Below, one piece after another: positions 1-5,833 of a stretch of DNA of 5,852 nucleotides. Positions within the stretch are counted from its first letter, which is position 1, and every line of letters starts with the position of its first letter. The notes under the pieces are model-generated. The model did not search any database and was not told the DNA's origin. It saw nothing but the letters and a program-made list of their open reading frames with translations. Source of the stretch: Fidelibacterota bacterium (lineage in GTDB: Bacteria; Fidelibacterota; Marinisomatia; Marinisomatales; CAZVFT01); contig JACNLN010000175.1 in assembly GCA_014381485.1 (NCBI GenBank), forward strand, positions 1-5,852, given 5' to 3'. The translations under genes were made by a program, and so were the position numbers.

Positions 1-97
1 CAATAATGAATTAAACTATAAGGAGTTATGTCAACAAAGCTTTGTATAAACATTCTCTAAATTGTAAATTCGCTGCAGAAAATTTAGAAGTGATAAA
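1..97 (+). promoter_or_regulatory. Leader upstream of efp: short ORF and AT-rich dyad
   Basis: Ninety-seven AT-rich bases lie before efp. AAGGAG at 20-25 precedes an ATG at 28 that opens a ten-codon ORF (MSTKLCINIL) ending at 60. An 8-bp dyad pairs TCTAAATT (56-63) with AATTTAGA (81-88) around a 17-base loop; its 3' arm reaches the weak efp Shine-Dalgarno at 86-90. TATAAA at 45-50 could be a -10 box, but no good -35 is seen. A frame open from the window edge to a TAA at 47-49 could be the tail of an upstream gene, too short to recognise. Any regulation is inference. Confidence 0.25.
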
Positions 98-658
98 ATG
101 GCTACAACGGCAGATATTCGAAATGGAATGGTCTTTGAATATAAAGATCAGCGGATGAAAGTCATCCAGTTCCTTCACGTGAAACCAGGGAAGGGTGGTG
201 CTTTTGTTAGGACAAAGTTAAAAAATATCGTTACAGGTCAGGTGGTTGATGTTACATTCCGCTCAGGGGAGAAGATTCATCCCATTTACTTAGAATCGAA
301 AGAAATGCAGTATCTATACGGTGATGACATTTCATATGTATTTATGGATATGAAGACCTACAACCAGATCAATGTGCCATTGAAAATCATTGAGGAGGAA
401 AGGAAGTTTTTAAAGGAAGGTGAGATGGTGGAAGTAAGTCTTGTTGACGAAGATGTGATAGGAATCAAGTTACCACTGTTTGTTGAATTGGAAGTTACCG
501 AGACTGATCCCGGTATGAGGGGAGACACTGCTACTGGAGGAACAAAACCTGCTACGCTTGAAACTGGATTTACTGTGATTGTTCCTCTCTTTATCAACGT
601 AGGTGATGTGATCAAAGTAGATACCCGTACGGGGGAATACGTAGAACGGAGAAAATAA
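98..658 (+). CDS. efp: Elongation factor P
   Basis: A translation factor that binds between the P and E sites of the ribosome and speeds peptide-bond formation at stalling proline-rich stretches. The 186-residue protein has the usual EF-P length and three beta-barrel domains. The N-terminal KOW-like domain carries the loop KPGKGGAFVRTK with the tip lysine at residue 32, the position that is modified (E. coli Lys34). The C-terminal OB domain has the family signature around residues 143-180 (GDTATGGTKPATL, then VPLFINVGDVIKVDTRTGEY). The tip residue is Lys, not the Arg of EarP-type EF-Ps, so lysylation or another lysine modification is possible, but no modifying enzyme lies in the window. The start ATG follows a weak AGAAG at 86-90 that lies partly in the arm of an AT-rich dyad (56-63/81-88). 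The stop is one base before accB, so the two are probably co-transcribed. Identification is secure. Confidence 0.97.
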   Translation: MATTADIRNGMVFEYKDQRMKVIQFLHVKPGKGGAFVRTKLKNIVTGQVVDVTFRSGEKIHPIYLESKEMQYLYGDDISYVFMDMKTYNQINVPLKIIEEERKFLKEGEMVEVSLVDEDVIGIKLPLFVELEVTETDPGMRGDTATGGTKPATLETGFTVIVPLFINVGDVIKVDTRTGEYVERRK

Positions 659-659
659 T

Positions 660-1124
660 ATGTGGCAAGGACGTTTAAAGAAGATTATTAGTATTCTTGA
701 AGAGAGTAGCGTAAATGAGATTGAGGTTTCGTTTTTTGGTAAAAGATTCCGGGTAACGAAGGGCGAAAATGTATCTTCACCCGGGAATCGTGATTTAGCA
801 ACCCAGACTATTGAATCGATCTCACCCACTTCCCTGGAAGAAAGTCTGCATGGTGAAGACAAGCTCGAGGAAGATATTTCACCAAACAATGTGGTGACAT
901 CACCTATCGTTGGAACGTTTTACCGTGCACCTGCTCCCGATGCGCCATCGTTTGCGAATGTGGGTGACGACGTCTCGGTCGGGCAAACGCTCTGTATCAT
1001 CGAAGCGATGAAAATTATGAACGAAATTGAATCGGAGATAAGCGGTCGGATTGCAAAAATTTTTGTTGAAAATGAAGAACCGGTGGAGTATGGACAAAAT
1101 CTATTTATGATTGAACCGAGTTAA
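660..1124 (+). CDS. accB: Biotin carboxyl carrier protein of acetyl-CoA carboxylase
   Basis: The biotinylated swinging-arm subunit of acetyl-CoA carboxylase. It carries carboxybiotin from AccC to the AccA/AccD transferase in the first committed step of fatty acid synthesis. At 154 residues it is normal for AccB. Residues 1-35 form the typical N-terminal helix and strand (KKIISILEESSVNEIEV). A Ser/Glu-rich linker spans about 36-78. The biotinyl domain, about 79-153, begins SPIVGTFYRAPAPDAPSF, which includes the protruding thumb characteristic of AccB as against other biotinyl domains. The biotin attachment motif is EAMKIMNE, with the acceptor lysine at residue 118. GGAG at 648-651, inside the end of efp, sits about 8 bases before the start ATG. 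Only one base separates it from the efp stop. A 73-base gap to accC follows, so accC could also have its own promoter. Confidence 0.97.
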   Translation: MWQGRLKKIISILEESSVNEIEVSFFGKRFRVTKGENVSSPGNRDLATQTIESISPTSLEESLHGEDKLEEDISPNNVVTSPIVGTFYRAPAPDAPSFANVGDDVSVGQTLCIIEAMKIMNEIESEISGRIAKIFVENEEPVEYGQNLFMIEPS

Positions 1125-1197
1125 TTGATTCTATAGACTTTGAGATTTATCACCTATTTCCGTTCGTCTCAACGTATAATTTTTATAATCGTCATAT
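1125..1197 (+). promoter_or_regulatory. accB-accC gap with a dyad and two TATAAT boxes
   Basis: This is the only sizeable gap inside the cluster. It holds an inverted repeat: TTGAGA at 1140-1145 pairs with TCTCAA at 1167-1172, extendable by A1137-T1175 and C1138-G1174 across one mismatch. Two perfect TATAAT hexamers follow at 1175-1180 and 1184-1189, just before the accC start. I see no convincing TTGACA-like box 16-18 bases upstream of either. No Shine-Dalgarno sequence precedes accC. The arrangement could be an internal promoter with an operator-like dyad, or simply AT-rich spacer. A classical terminator is unlikely because the stem is short and the following T run is interrupted. Promoter activity is inference. 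Confidence 0.3.
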
Positions 1198-2556
1198 ATG
1201 GAAATAAAGAAGATATTAGTCGCCAATAGGGGAGAAATTGCTCTTCGTATTATTCGAGCATGTCACGAACTCGGAATTAGAACGGTAGCTGTCTATTCCA
1301 CTGTTGACGAACTTTCTCTTCACGTTCGATTTGCCGATGAAGCGGTTTGCATCGGGCCTCCATCCAGCCGGGATAGTTACTTGAATATTCCCCGGATTAT
1401 CAGTGCCGCTGAAATCACCAATAGCGATGCTATTCACCCCGGTTATGGTTTTCTTGCCGAAAATGCAGAATTCGCTCAAGTATGTACCGATAATGAGTTT
1501 TTATTTATTGGTCCAACAGCAGAAATCATTGAGGCAATGGGAAACAAAGCGGCAGCAAGGGAGACGATGAAAAAAGCTGATGTTCAGATCATTCCCGGGA
1601 GTGATGGAATCGTGGAAACAGTTAAAAAGGCAAAAATAAGAGCAGATGAGATAGGCTACCCGGTCATACTAAAGGCTTCTTCTGGTGGTGGCGGAAAAGG
1701 TATGAGAATTGTCCGAGATGAGAGTAGTCTGGAAAAAGCATATGTCACGGCGAAAAATGAGGCGGAAAAAGCTTTTGATAATGGGGATCTCTATCTCGAA
1801 AAATTTGTTGAGAATCCGAGACACATCGAAATCCAGGTGGCAGCAGATCAATTTGGGAATGTTATTCACCTGGGAGAGAGGGAATGTTCCATTCAAAGGC
1901 GACACCAGAAATTGATTGAAGAATCTCCTTCTCCAATAGTGGATGATAAACTCCGTAAAAAGATGGGTGAAATGGCTATTCGTGGAGCTAAAGCTATCAA
2001 CTATGAGGGGCTGGGGACCGTTGAGTTCTTATATGGAGATAATGGTGAGTTTTATTTTATGGAGATGAACACCCGGATTCAGGTAGAGCATCCAGTCACG
2101 GAAATGGTTGTGGGGAAAGATCTGGTGAAAATGCAGATCAAACTTCATACAGGGGAAACCTTTCCAGAATACTTTTATCGTATGAAGTTGAGAGGGCATG
2201 CCATAGAATGTCGCATAAATGCGGAAGATCCTGAGAAAAATTTTATTCCATCTCCAGGTTTGATCAAAAGTTTTCATGTCCCGGGAGGAACAGGTGTTCG
2301 GGTGGATACTCACGTTTATGCTGGATATCACATTCCGTCACATTATGATTCTCTTATTGCGAAGCTTATTGTTCACGCTGATGATCGATTAACAGCTATC
2401 AACCGGATGCAACGGGCTCTTGAGGAAACCATTATTGAGGGACCAAAAACCACAATTCCCTTCCACCAGGCAATTGTGAGGGATAAGAAATTCAGGGAAG
2501 GGGAATTCAGTACTAATTTTATTGAGACATTTATTTTCTCACCCAATACGGAATAA
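1198..2556 (+). CDS. accC: Biotin carboxylase, acetyl-CoA carboxylase subunit
   Basis: An ATP-grasp enzyme that uses ATP and bicarbonate to carboxylate the biotin on AccB. The 452 residues compare with 449 in E. coli. Residues 1-110 are the biotin carboxylase N domain (KILVANRGEIALRIIRA; HPGYGFLAENAEFA). The ATP-grasp core has Lys117, Lys159, the glycine-rich GGGGKGM at 163-169, Glu201-Lys202, His209, and ERECSIQRRHQKLIEE with Gln233, His236 and Lys238. The metal and catalytic residues are Glu276, Glu289, Asn291, Arg293, Gln295, Val296 and Glu297 in MEMNTRIQVEHPVTE. Arg339 lies in the C-terminal HAIECRINAEDP motif. All expected catalytic residues are present by E. coli numbering (offset 0 or +1). 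The length and adjacency to accB favour AccC over the carboxylase domain of pyruvate or propionyl-CoA carboxylase. The start is the first ATG after an in-frame TAA at 1186-1188. It lacks a Shine-Dalgarno sequence. Confidence 0.97.
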   Translation: MEIKKILVANRGEIALRIIRACHELGIRTVAVYSTVDELSLHVRFADEAVCIGPPSSRDSYLNIPRIISAAEITNSDAIHPGYGFLAENAEFAQVCTDNEFLFIGPTAEIIEAMGNKAAARETMKKADVQIIPGSDGIVETVKKAKIRADEIGYPVILKASSGGGGKGMRIVRDESSLEKAYVTAKNEAEKAFDNGDLYLEKFVENPRHIEIQVAADQFGNVIHLGERECSIQRRHQKLIEESPSPIVDDKLRKKMGEMAIRGAKAINYEGLGTVEFLYGDNGEFYFMEMNTRIQVEHPVTEMVVGKDLVKMQIKLHTGETFPEYFYRMKLRGHAIECRINAEDPEKNFIPSPGLIKSFHVPGGTGVRVDTHVYAGYHIPSHYDSLIAKLIVHADDRLTAINRMQRALEETIIEGPKTTIPFHQAIVRDKKFREGEFSTNFIETFIFSPNTE

Positions 2557-2559
2557 CAT

Positions 2560-2564
2560 AGGAG
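2560..2564 (+). promoter_or_regulatory. Ribosome binding site of gcvH
   Basis: AGGAG lies 10 bases before the gcvH ATG, in the 18-base gap after the accC stop. It is one of the two clear Shine-Dalgarno sites in the window. It shows that the host does use anti-Shine-Dalgarno pairing, which makes the weak sites of accC and gcvPA stand out. Confidence 0.75.
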
Positions 2565-2574
2565 ACCATAGAAA

Positions 2575-2952
2575 ATGCTAATTCCTGATAGTCTTTTTTA
2601 TTCATATACTCATGAATGGATATCCATTGACGAGAACATAGCTACCATTGGAATAACAGACTTTGCCCAGGGCGAACTTGGGGATGTAATTTTTCTTGAA
2701 TTTCCAGAAATCGGGCAGAAAGTTTTTCAGGATGATCCTTTTGGGACGATTGAAGCTGTCAAGACTGTGGCAGATTTAATTTCACCTGTCACCGGAAAGG
2801 TTGTAGCTGTGAATGAATCCCTGAACGATGCTCCTGAACTGGTGAATAACGATGTTTATAATGAAGGGTGGATTATCAAGATTGAGCTTAGCATCCCCTC
2901 CGAAATAGACGATCTATTAAGTGCTGATGACTACAAAAAAATCATCCAGTAA
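2575..2952 (+). CDS. gcvH: Glycine cleavage system H protein
   Basis: A lipoyl carrier protein that shuttles the aminomethyl group from the P-protein to the T-protein in glycine cleavage. It can also be a source or relay of lipoyl groups in some bacteria. At 125 residues it is full length. It shows the family opening YTHEWISIDENIATIGITDFAQGELGDVIFLEFPEIG (residues 11-47), given here as a range with key blocks YTHEW and ITDFAQ. The lipoylation motif is EAVKTVAD, with the acceptor lysine at residue 63. The second half follows the family (SPVTGKVVAVNE; PELVNNDVYNEGWIIKI). It starts 18 bases after accC behind AGGAG at 2560-2564. Its 3' end overlaps gcvPA by 26 bases, in a different frame. A seven-A run at 2935-2941 lies in the overlap. 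No glycine riboswitch is visible upstream. Confidence 0.96.
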   Translation: MLIPDSLFYSYTHEWISIDENIATIGITDFAQGELGDVIFLEFPEIGQKVFQDDPFGTIEAVKTVADLISPVTGKVVAVNESLNDAPELVNNDVYNEGWIIKIELSIPSEIDDLLSADDYKKIIQ

Positions 2953-4288
2953 ATCTATCCATTACGTTCCTCATACACCGGAAATTGAGCGGGAGATGCT
3001 CAAAGTAATGGGAGTTTCTTCCTTTGAGAATCTTCTTACTGCCATACCGGAAGAAATTAGATTAAAGACAGATCTGCCTCTTTCAGGAGAAAAATCCGAG
3101 ATTGAGGTTATCCGTGAGATGGAATCTCTATCAAGGCAAAATTTGTCAGGAACTGAGGTTCTCTCATTTCTCGGTGGAGGTGCTTATGACCATTTTATTC
3201 CCTCTGCTGTTCCGTTTTTAGCTTCCCGATCGGAATTTGCCACAGCCTATACGCCATATCAAGCGGAAGTGAGCCAGGGGACCCTTCAAACTATTTATGA
3301 ATATCAATCTATGATTTGCGAAATTACCGAAATGGAAGTAGCAAACGCCTCTCTGTACGATGGAGCATCGGCAGTAGCTGAGGCGTGTTTGATGGCAGGG
3401 AGGATCAATAAGAAGACTGAGGTTTGGGTATCCAATGGACTGTATAAAAACTATTTTAACGTAATTCAAACCTATCTGGAAAACTCACCTCTTGAACTCA
3501 AACTTATTCCATCAATATCAGGAGTGATGGATATCAACTGGCTTAAAGATAATATTCATCAGGATGTTTCTGCTGTTGTCGTTCAATCACCAAACCGTTT
3601 TGGACTTATCGAGAAATGGAAAGAGGCAGGAAAGATATGTAACGACCATCCAACTCTGTTTGTGGCAGTTGGCGACCCAATTTCATTTGGAATGTTTGCA
3701 CCGCCAGGCGAGTGTGGAGCGGATGTTTATGCCGGTGAGGGTCAGGGATTGGGGTCACCGTTGTCCATGGGCGGTCCTTATTTGGGTATTTTTGCCACGA
3801 AAATGGAATACGTAAGAAAAGTACCCGGACGTCTGGCGGCTGCCGCCGTTGATGTAGATGGCAAACTAGGGTTTGTTCTGGCACTTCAAACAAGGGAACA
3901 GCATATTCGAAGGGAACATGCCACATCGAATATCTGTACTAATCAGGGGTTAGTAGCATTAATGGCAGCTATCTATCTGGCACTTTTTGGTAAGGAAGGA
4001 TTTAAAGAGGTTGCCAATCTCTGCTTTCAGAAAAGTCATTATCTGGCTGGTGAGATTGAAAAAATCTCCGGTTTTTCACTTCCCTTCGGAAAACGATTTT
4101 TCAAAGAATTTGTTGTAAAATGTCCTGTAGCTTCGCAAACTATCCTACAAGATGGGATTGAATTGGGTATTTTAGCTGGTACTACTGTCAGAGATGATCC
4201 TTATTATCTTCGAATAGCTGTAACTGAAAAGCGAACCAGGAAAGAAATGGACACATTTATCAAATTTTTAAAGGGCTATACAAAATGA
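2927..4288 (+). CDS. gcvPA: Glycine dehydrogenase (decarboxylating) subunit 1
   Basis: The alpha subunit of the two-subunit P-protein, which decarboxylates glycine and passes the aminomethyl group to lipoyl-GcvH. The PLP-binding lysine is on the GcvPB partner, which is not in the window. From ATG 2927 the protein has 453 residues, close to the usual 440-450. Family blocks seen are FLGGGAYDHFIP (about 81-92), YTPYQAEVSQGTLQ (about 108-121), LYDGASAVAEA (about 143-153), GEGQGLGSPLSMGGPYLG (about 270-287) and REQHIRREHATSNICTNQ (about 323-340). A GTG at 2921 is the other possible start; both give about ten residues before the usual family start (HYVPHTP), and neither has a Shine-Dalgarno site. 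It overlaps the gcvH end by 26 bases and the next gene by ATGA. Translation may therefore depend on coupling to gcvH. Function is firm; the start is uncertain. Confidence 0.95.
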   Translation: MTTKKSSSKSIHYVPHTPEIEREMLKVMGVSSFENLLTAIPEEIRLKTDLPLSGEKSEIEVIREMESLSRQNLSGTEVLSFLGGGAYDHFIPSAVPFLASRSEFATAYTPYQAEVSQGTLQTIYEYQSMICEITEMEVANASLYDGASAVAEACLMAGRINKKTEVWVSNGLYKNYFNVIQTYLENSPLELKLIPSISGVMDINWLKDNIHQDVSAVVVQSPNRFGLIEKWKEAGKICNDHPTLFVAVGDPISFGMFAPPGECGADVYAGEGQGLGSPLSMGGPYLGIFATKMEYVRKVPGRLAAAAVDVDGKLGFVLALQTREQHIRREHATSNICTNQGLVALMAAIYLALFGKEGFKEVANLCFQKSHYLAGEIEKISGFSLPFGKRFFKEFVVKCPVASQTILQDGIELGILAGTTVRDDPYYLRIAVTEKRTRKEMDTFIKFLKGYTK

Positions 4289-5031
4289 AATCTGTCTTCC
4301 AATATTTAATGGATGTGAGAGCTGAGAGGGGTGCGGGATATTTCCTTCTCATCGATCCGGATCGAAAGAATCACGGTATTCTTGAAGATCTCGTAACAGC
4401 TGCCAATGAAGGGGATGTGGATACCATATTGGTTGGGGGAAGTCTTTTTATGGACAGCAAGTTCCACGAACGGGCTGCTCACATTAAGAAAATGGCTTCC
4501 ATTCCCGTGATTCTTTTCCCTGGAGGCGTTTACCAACTGGGACCCCATTATGATGCCGTTTTATTTATGTCAGTCATCAGTGGTCGAAATGCCAACAACC
4601 TCATAGGTGAACAGGTAATTTCTGCCCCGCTTGTGAAGGATTTAGGGTTGGAGCCCATCCCTACAGGATATATGCTCTTTGATGGTGGAGGAAATACCAC
4701 TGTGGAATTCATCAGTAATACCCGCCCCCTTCCTATGAATCGAATCAATATGATTGTAGCCCATGGGTTGGCCGCACAATATCTGGGAATGAAAATACTC
4801 TATCTTGAGGCAGGGAGTGGAGCTGAGCGGAGTATACGGGAAGAGATTATTCAAGAGATGGTGAAAAAAGTTGATCTGCCCTTGATTGTTGGTGGTGGCA
4901 TCCGGACACCTGAGGATGCTCGAAAAAAGGTGGAATCGGGTGCCAGTTTTATTGTCACAGGATCCGTTGCTGAAGAGTCGGGTCAAAAATCCATTATCAA
5001 AGAATTCGCAGATGCCATTCACGGAGGATAA
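4285..5031 (+). CDS. Geranylgeranylglyceryl-phosphate synthase (GGGPS/PcrB family)
   Basis: A TIM-barrel prenyltransferase family. Members join a polyprenyl diphosphate to sn-glycerol-1-phosphate, the first ether bond of archaeal-type lipids. Bacterial members include PcrB, which makes heptaprenylglyceryl phosphate. The 248-residue protein shows LLIDPDR (21-27, Asp24 likely near the metal), ILVGGSLF (48-55), LFPGG (77-81), SVISGRN (96-102), IPTGYMLFDGG (125-135), ILYLEAGSGAE (171-181), LIVGGGIRTPEDA (200-212) and VTGS (224-227). The order and spacing fit the longer group II enzymes known from Bacteroidetes and many Euryarchaeota, rather than short Bacillus PcrB (about 230 residues). Chain-length specificity cannot be read by eye. 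It starts in the gcvPA stop (ATGA), with a weak AAGGG at 4271-4275, and ends one base before gmhA. The family is firm; making a true archaeal-type lipid is inference. Confidence 0.9.
   Translation: MKSVFQYLMDVRAERGAGYFLLIDPDRKNHGILEDLVTAANEGDVDTILVGGSLFMDSKFHERAAHIKKMASIPVILFPGGVYQLGPHYDAVLFMSVISGRNANNLIGEQVISAPLVKDLGLEPIPTGYMLFDGGGNTTVEFISNTRPLPMNRINMIVAHGLAAQYLGMKILYLEAGSGAERSIREEIIQEMVKKVDLPLIVGGGIRTPEDARKKVESGASFIVTGSVAEESGQKSIIKEFADAIHGG
5023..5027 (+). promoter_or_regulatory. Ribosome binding site that fixes the gmhA start
   Basis: GGAGG overlaps the last codons of the GGGPS gene and lies 5 bases before ATG 5033. The gmhA reading frame is open back to 4886, but only the 5033 start has a strong site and gives a protein of family length. 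Confidence 0.8.
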
Positions 5032-5032
5032 A

Positions 5033-5608
5033 ATGAGCGGGAGACAACAACTGGTAAAGGAACAACTTGCTGAAAGTGCTCAGGTGAAAGAGGATATGAT
5101 TAGCAGTTGCAGTGATGAGATATTGAAAGCTGCGGAGATATTTATCAGTGCCTTGACAAATGGGAAAAAGATTATGTGGTGTGGAAATGGAGGTAGCGCT
5201 GCAGATTGTCAGCACCTTTCTACCGAAATGCTGGCAAGGCTTCGTAAAGAGCGCAGACCTCTTGCCTCCATCGCTCTCACAACAGATACATCCTTACTCA
5301 CAGCCTGGAGCAATGACTATTCCTTTGATTCGGTATTTGTCCGACAGGTTGAAGGTCTTGGGCGGAAGGGGGACGTGTTGGTGGCTATTTCCACCAGTGG
5401 AAATTCCAGGAATGTGATAGAAGTTGTTAATTTTAGTGAAAATCGTGATATCAAGGTGGTGATATTAACCGGAAAAGATGGGGGGAAATTAAAAGAACAC
5501 GGTGATGTTATGATTAAAATTCCTTCTCGCGATACCCAGCACATACAGGAGGGACACATTACCGCTGGACATATCATTTGCGATCTTGTGGAACAGGCAT
5601 TTCTTTGA
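5033..5608 (+). CDS. gmhA: Phosphoheptose isomerase (sedoheptulose 7-phosphate isomerase)
   Basis: Converts sedoheptulose 7-phosphate to D-glycero-D-manno-heptose 7-phosphate, the first step to the nucleotide-activated heptose used in LPS core or other surface glycans. It acts in the cytosol. The 191-residue protein is one SIS domain of usual GmhA length. Motifs are CGNGGSAADCQH (50-61), AWSNDYSFD (91-99), GDVLVAISTSGNSRNV (113-128), LTGKDGGKL (145-153) and IQEGHITAGH (171-180). His61, Glu65, Gln172 and His180 fall at the same numbers as the zinc ligands of E. coli GmhA, which supports a real isomerase rather than a general SIS protein or DiaA-type homologue. The start at 5033 is chosen over in-frame 4886 because of GGAGG at 5023-5027 and the fit to family length. 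No other heptose gene (hldE, gmhB, hldD) is in the window. Confidence 0.94.
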   Translation: MSGRQQLVKEQLAESAQVKEDMISSCSDEILKAAEIFISALTNGKKIMWCGNGGSAADCQHLSTEMLARLRKERRPLASIALTTDTSLLTAWSNDYSFDSVFVRQVEGLGRKGDVLVAISTSGNSRNVIEVVNFSENRDIKVVILTGKDGGKLKEHGDVMIKIPSRDTQHIQEGHITAGHIICDLVEQAFL

Positions 5609-5632
5609 TTAATGCTTTCCTATTTTTTGGCC

Positions 5633-5748
5633 TGGTAATTCATCAGGGCTCGCCGTGGGAACTCTCCCTCTAGGCATAACGCCCAACGGGCTGAGCCGTT
5701 GCCCGAACGGCTTGGACTACCCCGAGGCCCTTTGTGGTGAATTATCCA
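5633..5748 (+). ncRNA. Candidate structured RNA, family not recognised
   Basis: By hand count, positions 5641-5730 are about 67% G+C (60 of 90), between flanks of about 30%. No reading frame looks like a protein. The ends pair into a long closing helix: 5633-5645 with 5735-5748 (one bulged T at 5745, one G-T pair), then 5646-5652 with 5723-5730 (bulged G5726), separated by a four-base bulge at 5731-5734. Inside are small hairpins: GGGA/TCCC (5657-5660/5665-5668), GGC/GCC (5673-5675/5681-5683) and a 7-bp hairpin AGCCGTT/AACGGCT (5694-5700/5706-5712). The last competes with CAACGG/CCGTTG (5684-5689/5696-5701). The closed rod suggests a free small RNA (a 6S-like RNA is one possibility) or a leader element of a gene beyond the window. 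Strand is assumed from the direction of gmhA. I found no match to motifs I know for tRNA, SRP RNA, RNase P, tmRNA or common riboswitches. Confidence 0.45.
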
Positions 5749-5833
5749 AATTAGTAAAGCTAAATGGGGGAAACAAATTGTGATTCTTAATGTCAGTCAA
5801 AACTTTTTATGGTGGAACTTCTTAGTTGGAAAA

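Noticed and set aside
2..49. Tail of an upstream gene (frame open from window edge to TAA 47-49)
   Set aside because: Fifteen codons are too few to recognise, and such a run is expected by chance.
470..889. Long minus-strand open frames opposite efp/accB (and similar ones opposite accC, gcvPA and GGGPS)
   Set aside because: They lie opposite strongly recognised genes, have no family-like composition, and are shadow frames.
2490..2574. Glycine riboswitch upstream of gcvH
   Set aside because: The accC-gcvH gap is only 18 bases and the accC end shows no aptamer motif.
4886..5032. 49-codon N-terminal extension of gmhA, overlapping the GGGPS gene
   Set aside because: The extension has no GmhA homology, overlaps coding sequence, and lacks a good ribosome binding site. 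ATG 5033 has GGAGG 5 bases upstream and gives 191 residues with zinc ligands at E. coli positions.
5694..5712. Rho-independent terminator after gmhA
   Set aside because: The 7-bp hairpin is not followed by a T run; the nearest T run (5623-5628) lies upstream of the structured region.
5633..5748. tRNA, SRP RNA, RNase P RNA, tmRNA or a glycine/TPP/cobalamin/FMN riboswitch
   Set aside because: I looked for the T-loop, the GGAAG-type SRP loop, the RNase P GAGGAAAGTCC block, tmRNA ends and the core motifs of these riboswitches, and saw none.
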